Origin: Clostridia bacterium
GTDB lineage: Bacteria > Bacillota > Clostridia > Oscillospirales > CAG-272
Assembly: GCA_017428635.1 (NCBI GenBank)
Contig: JAFRQK010000004.1
Coordinates: forward strand, 1 to 52,835
Direction of reading: 5' to 3'
DNA length: 52,835 bases
Shown: positions 51,063-52,835 of the stretch, in pieces
How the letters are laid out: each line of letters opens with the position of its first letter
Numbering within the stretch: the first letter of the stretch is position 1
Position numbers and translations under genes: made by a program
Notes under the pieces: generated by a model
What the model saw: the letters and a program-made list of their open reading frames with translations, nothing else
Told to the model about the DNA's origin: nothing
Databases searched by the model: none

Positions 51063-51096
51063 GGCTCCGCGGGACACGCCCGCGGAGCCTTTTTTT
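51063..51096 (+). terminator. Terminator of the ThuA/Gfo-Idh operon
   Basis: GGCTCCGCGGG (51063-51073) pairs with CCCGCGGAGCC (51079-51089) around ACACG, followed by TTTTTTT. The complement probably also ends cotJC. Confidence 0.88.
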
Positions 51097-51703
51097 ATCT
51101 CGCGCGTTTTTTGTCGAACGCGGGATTGTAACCGTAAAAGTTTCTGAAGTCCATATTGTCCTGCGCGATGCGGAGCCCGTCTCCGAACCGCTGATAGTGA
51201 ACGAGTTCCCTCTCCCGGAGGAATTTCAGCGGGTCGCAGACGTCGGGGTCGTCGATCAGGCGCAGAAGGTTGTCGTAGGTCACTCTCGCCTTCTGCTCGG
51301 CGGCGAGGTCTTCGTTCAAATCTGCGATGACGTCGCCTTTGACGCCGACGTATTTCGCGTCGAACGGAACGCCCGCGGCGGAGGCGGGATAGACGCCCGC
51401 GGTGTGGTCGACGAAATACGCGTCGTAGCCCGTCCTTTTGATCTCCTCGGGCGTCATCTCGCGAGTCAGCTGATGAAGGATCGCTCCGATCATCTCCTGG
51501 TGCGAGATCTCCTCCGTGCCAACGTCGGTCAGGATCCCGGCGACCTCCTTGTATGGCATGCTGTAACGCTGATTCAGATATCGCGTCGCCGCGCCGAGTT
51601 CCCCGTCAGGCCCGCCGAGCTGGCTGACGATGATCTTCGCCAGCGCGGGATTCGGCTTTCTGATCTTCACGGGGTATTGAAGTTTTCTTTCATAAATCCA
51701 CAT
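51095..51703 (-). CDS. cotJC: Spore coat protein CotJC, manganese-catalase family
   Basis: A 202-aa protein with the ferritin-like manganese catalase fold: MWIYERKLQYPV, GELGAATRYLNQRY, TEEISHQEMIGAI (metal ligands E and H), EDLAAEQKARVTYDNLL and ELVHYQRFGDGL. It is part of the spore coat polypeptide group with CotJA and CotJB. It is the last of three genes on the minus strand in the canonical order. Confidence 0.92.
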   Translation of the reverse strand: MWIYERKLQYPVKIRKPNPALAKIIVSQLGGPDGELGAATRYLNQRYSMPYKEVAGILTDVGTEEISHQEMIGAILHQLTREMTPEEIKRTGYDAYFVDHTAGVYPASAAGVPFDAKYVGVKGDVIADLNEDLAAEQKARVTYDNLLRLIDDPDVCDPLKFLRERELVHYQRFGDGLRIAQDNMDFRNFYGYNPAFDKKRAR

Positions 51704-51724
51704 ATCGGATCCCGGATTCCTTTC

Positions 51725-51979
51725 TTAAATTGAGTCGTATTCCCACGGCCACGGCGTTGCGGTCCACGTCCATTCATCCGCTCCTCCAGCGCCGTAGACG
51801 GTCAGGGGACCGTATCTCTTTTCGTATCTGTTCGTCGCGTCCTTCAGTTTTTCGTTGTATTTAGCGTAGTACGTGAGCGCGCGCCTGTCGTCCGGGTGGC
51901 CGTCGAGGTACAGAGCGGTCTCGTACACGGCGAAGGAGTACGCTCTTATCATTTTGAATAGTTTTTTCTGTTCGTTCAT
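51725..51979 (-). CDS. cotJB: Spore coat protein CotJB
   Basis: An 84-aa protein with the CotJB pattern: MIRAYSFAVYETALYLDGHPDDRRALTYY, YEKRYGPLTVYGA, and a Trp-rich tail (WTWTATPWPWEYD). AAAGGAG precedes the ATG by about 10 bases. It lies between cotJA and cotJC, 21 bases from both. Confidence 0.9.
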   Translation of the reverse strand: MNEQKKLFKMIRAYSFAVYETALYLDGHPDDRRALTYYAKYNEKLKDATNRYEKRYGPLTVYGAGGADEWTWTATPWPWEYDSI

Positions 51980-52000
51980 GTCGGGATGCGCTCCTTTCGC

Positions 52001-52360
52001 TTACCTTCCCCTGCCGCACGAGGCGCAGCCGGTCGGGTAGAACGGGAAGTCGAGGTCGCGGAAGATCGTTCCCGCCTCGAGCCCTTCCTCGGGGTCGTAA
52101 AGGTTGTCGAACCGCTGAGCGGGCGAGTACACCATGGCGAGCGGCGCGCCGTAAAGGTCGGGAAGCGAGAAAGTCGCGCCCGCGGCGCCCTGCCCGGCGC
52201 GTTCTCTGCCCGCGTTCTGCGCGCCCGATCCGCGCGTTGCCGCCGCGCGGCGGGAGTTGCGCGCCGTCGCGACGCCGTCCGGTTCGCCCCCGAGCATCAT
52301 GCGGAGCACGTTCTCGTCGATACGGTCGAACGGACTCCCGCAATCTCTTTGTTGATCCAT
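52001..52360 (-). CDS. cotJA: CotJA-like spore coat-associated protein
   Basis: A 119-aa protein. The C-terminal half LAMVYSPAQRFDNLYDPEEG then TIFRDLDFPFYP is the CotJA core. The N-terminal half has an Ala/Arg/Gly-rich insertion (about 33-68), which makes it longer than typical CotJA. It ends in a CASCGRGR tail. The start at 52360 has AAAGGAGG 12 bases upstream, a rather long spacing; a longer upstream frame lacks support. CATATAAT at 52417-52410 on the minus strand could be a sigma-E-type or sigma-A -10, but no clear -35 is seen. The leader carries CGAGGAGA-GA-TCTCCTCG (52387-52404). Confidence 0.82.
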   Translation of the reverse strand: MDQQRDCGSPFDRIDENVLRMMLGGEPDGVATARNSRRAAATRGSGAQNAGRERAGQGAAGATFSLPDLYGAPLAMVYSPAQRFDNLYDPEEGLEAGTIFRDLDFPFYPTGCASCGRGR

Positions 52361-52537
52361 AAGTTTTATGAACCTCCTTTTCAAATCGAGGAGAGATCTC
52401 CTCGTCTTGATTATATGAAGAGGGCTTTGACGCGGGCACAAAAAGTTTCGCTCCCGCAAACGGAAAGCAGTCGGAAACCGGTTTGAAAAAGCGAAAAAAG
52501 GTCCGTCGGAGCACTCAAAAAAATTGAAAGAAAAGTG

Positions 52538-52566
52538 TTGACAAAGAAAAATCGATATGATATAAT
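52538..52566 (+). promoter_or_regulatory. Promoter of the tRNA cluster
   Basis: TTGACA (52538-52543) and TATAAT (52561-52566), 17-bp spacer, a perfect consensus 40 bases before tRNA-Val. Confidence 0.88.
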
Positions 52567-52607
52567 GGTCTCCGTCGCGAGGCACAGGGAATCGCCTTCG
52601 ATGCTGA

Positions 52608-52680
52608 GGAAGCATAGCTCAGCTGGGAGAGCACCTGCCTTACAAGCAGGGGGTCACAGGTTCGAGCCCTGTTGTTTCCA
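52608..52680 (+). tRNA. tRNA-Val (anticodon TAC)
   Basis: 73 nt. The acceptor GGAAGCA pairs with TGTTTCC, the anticodon arm is CCTGC-CTTACAA-GCAGG with anticodon TAC, the T-loop is TTCGAGC and A73 is present. The CCA end is not encoded. Confidence 0.93.
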
Positions 52681-52688
52681 CTTCACAC

Positions 52689-52765
52689 GGCCCGGTAGTT
52701 CAGTTGGTTAGAACGCTAGCCTGTCACGCTAGAGGTCAGGGGTTCGAGTCCCCTTCGGGTCGCCA
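52689..52765 (+). tRNA. tRNA-Asp (anticodon GTC)
   Basis: 77 nt including the encoded CCA. The acceptor GGCCCGG pairs with TCGGGTC, the anticodon arm is CTAGC-CTGTCAC-GCTAG with anticodon GTC, and G73 fits Asp. Confidence 0.95.
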
Positions 52766-52768
52766 ACC

Positions 52769-52791
52769 TTCCCCCGGATCATCCGGGGGAA
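52769..52791 (+). other. Hairpin between tRNA genes
   Basis: TTCCCCCGGAT pairs perfectly with ATCCGGGGGAA around one base. There is no T tract, so it may be a processing or spacer hairpin rather than a terminator. Confidence 0.6.
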
Positions 52792-52797
52792 CGGGAT

Positions 52798-52835
52798 GCC
52801 TTTGTAGCTCAGTTGGTAGAGCAGAGGACTGACAA
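52798..52835 (+). tRNA. tRNA gene cut by the window edge, probable anticodon GAC (Val)
   Basis: The 5' half only: acceptor GCCTTTG, D-arm GCTC...GAGC, anticodon stem GAGGA and loop CTGACAA. This gives anticodon GAC. The amino-acid call is provisional because the 3' half lies outside the window. Confidence 0.7.

Overview
The window looks like a chromosome segment of a GC-rich, spore-forming, anaerobic Bacillota (Clostridia-type) bacterium, probably from a gut-like habitat. The evidence is the strong sigma-A promoters with mostly 17-bp spacers, T-box leaders, a Gram-positive rpmG-secE-nusG-rplK-rplA operon, a cotJABC spore-coat operon, two very large SLH-domain surface proteins, a CD1247-like protein beside efp, and sugar-degradation genes (GH36, Gfo/Idh/MocA, ThuA). 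No phage, insertion sequence or CRISPR array was found.

Layout. Bases 1-714 are a GC-rich degenerate tandem repeat without a credible gene. Bases 923-13092 (minus) hold an XRE-TPR regulator overlapping an ABC exporter, a Gfo/Idh oxidoreductase downstream of a large glycosidase-like protein, a DUF4153-like membrane protein, and a TIM-barrel/acyl-CoA-ligase fusion behind a T-box leader. Bases 13477-25023 carry an HExxH membrane protein, tRNA-Trp with a hairpin-rich tail, an 1844-aa SLH protein, a plus-strand run of a methyltransferase, two GNATs and an APH-like kinase, and a minus-strand nitroreductase operon. Bases 25213-37217 hold a 2684-aa SLH protein and then a zinc-ribbon protein, a TPM-domain protein and a GH36 alpha-galactosidase. 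Bases 37297-41767 contain efp, a CD1247-like gene, an AT-richer acyltransferase, an ECF sigma/membrane-protein pair and a family 4 uracil-DNA glycosylase. Bases 41850-45821 hold a second T-box leader in front of an XRE-cupin-acyl-CoA-ligase fusion, then a MetY-type enzyme. The rest is a hydrolase, the ribosomal/Sec/NusG operon, a ThuA-Gfo/Idh pair, cotJCBA and a tRNA cluster.

The most striking feature is the pair of acyl-CoA ligase fusions, each behind a full T-box leader. By aligning the two Stem I bases I read the specifiers as CUC (Leu) for the leader at 13126-13404 and AUC (Ile) for the one at 41886-42158. My hypothesis is that starvation for Leu or Ile induces activation of branched-chain acids (isovalerate, 2-methylbutyrate), to be rebuilt into amino acids by reductive carboxylation. 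The second striking feature is a family of 12 short hairpins with mostly GNA-type loops and variable stems, each followed by an AATTCA(T/C) linker. They lie in two arrays (5161-5347 and 45832-45930), and the first array is arranged as two opposed halves.
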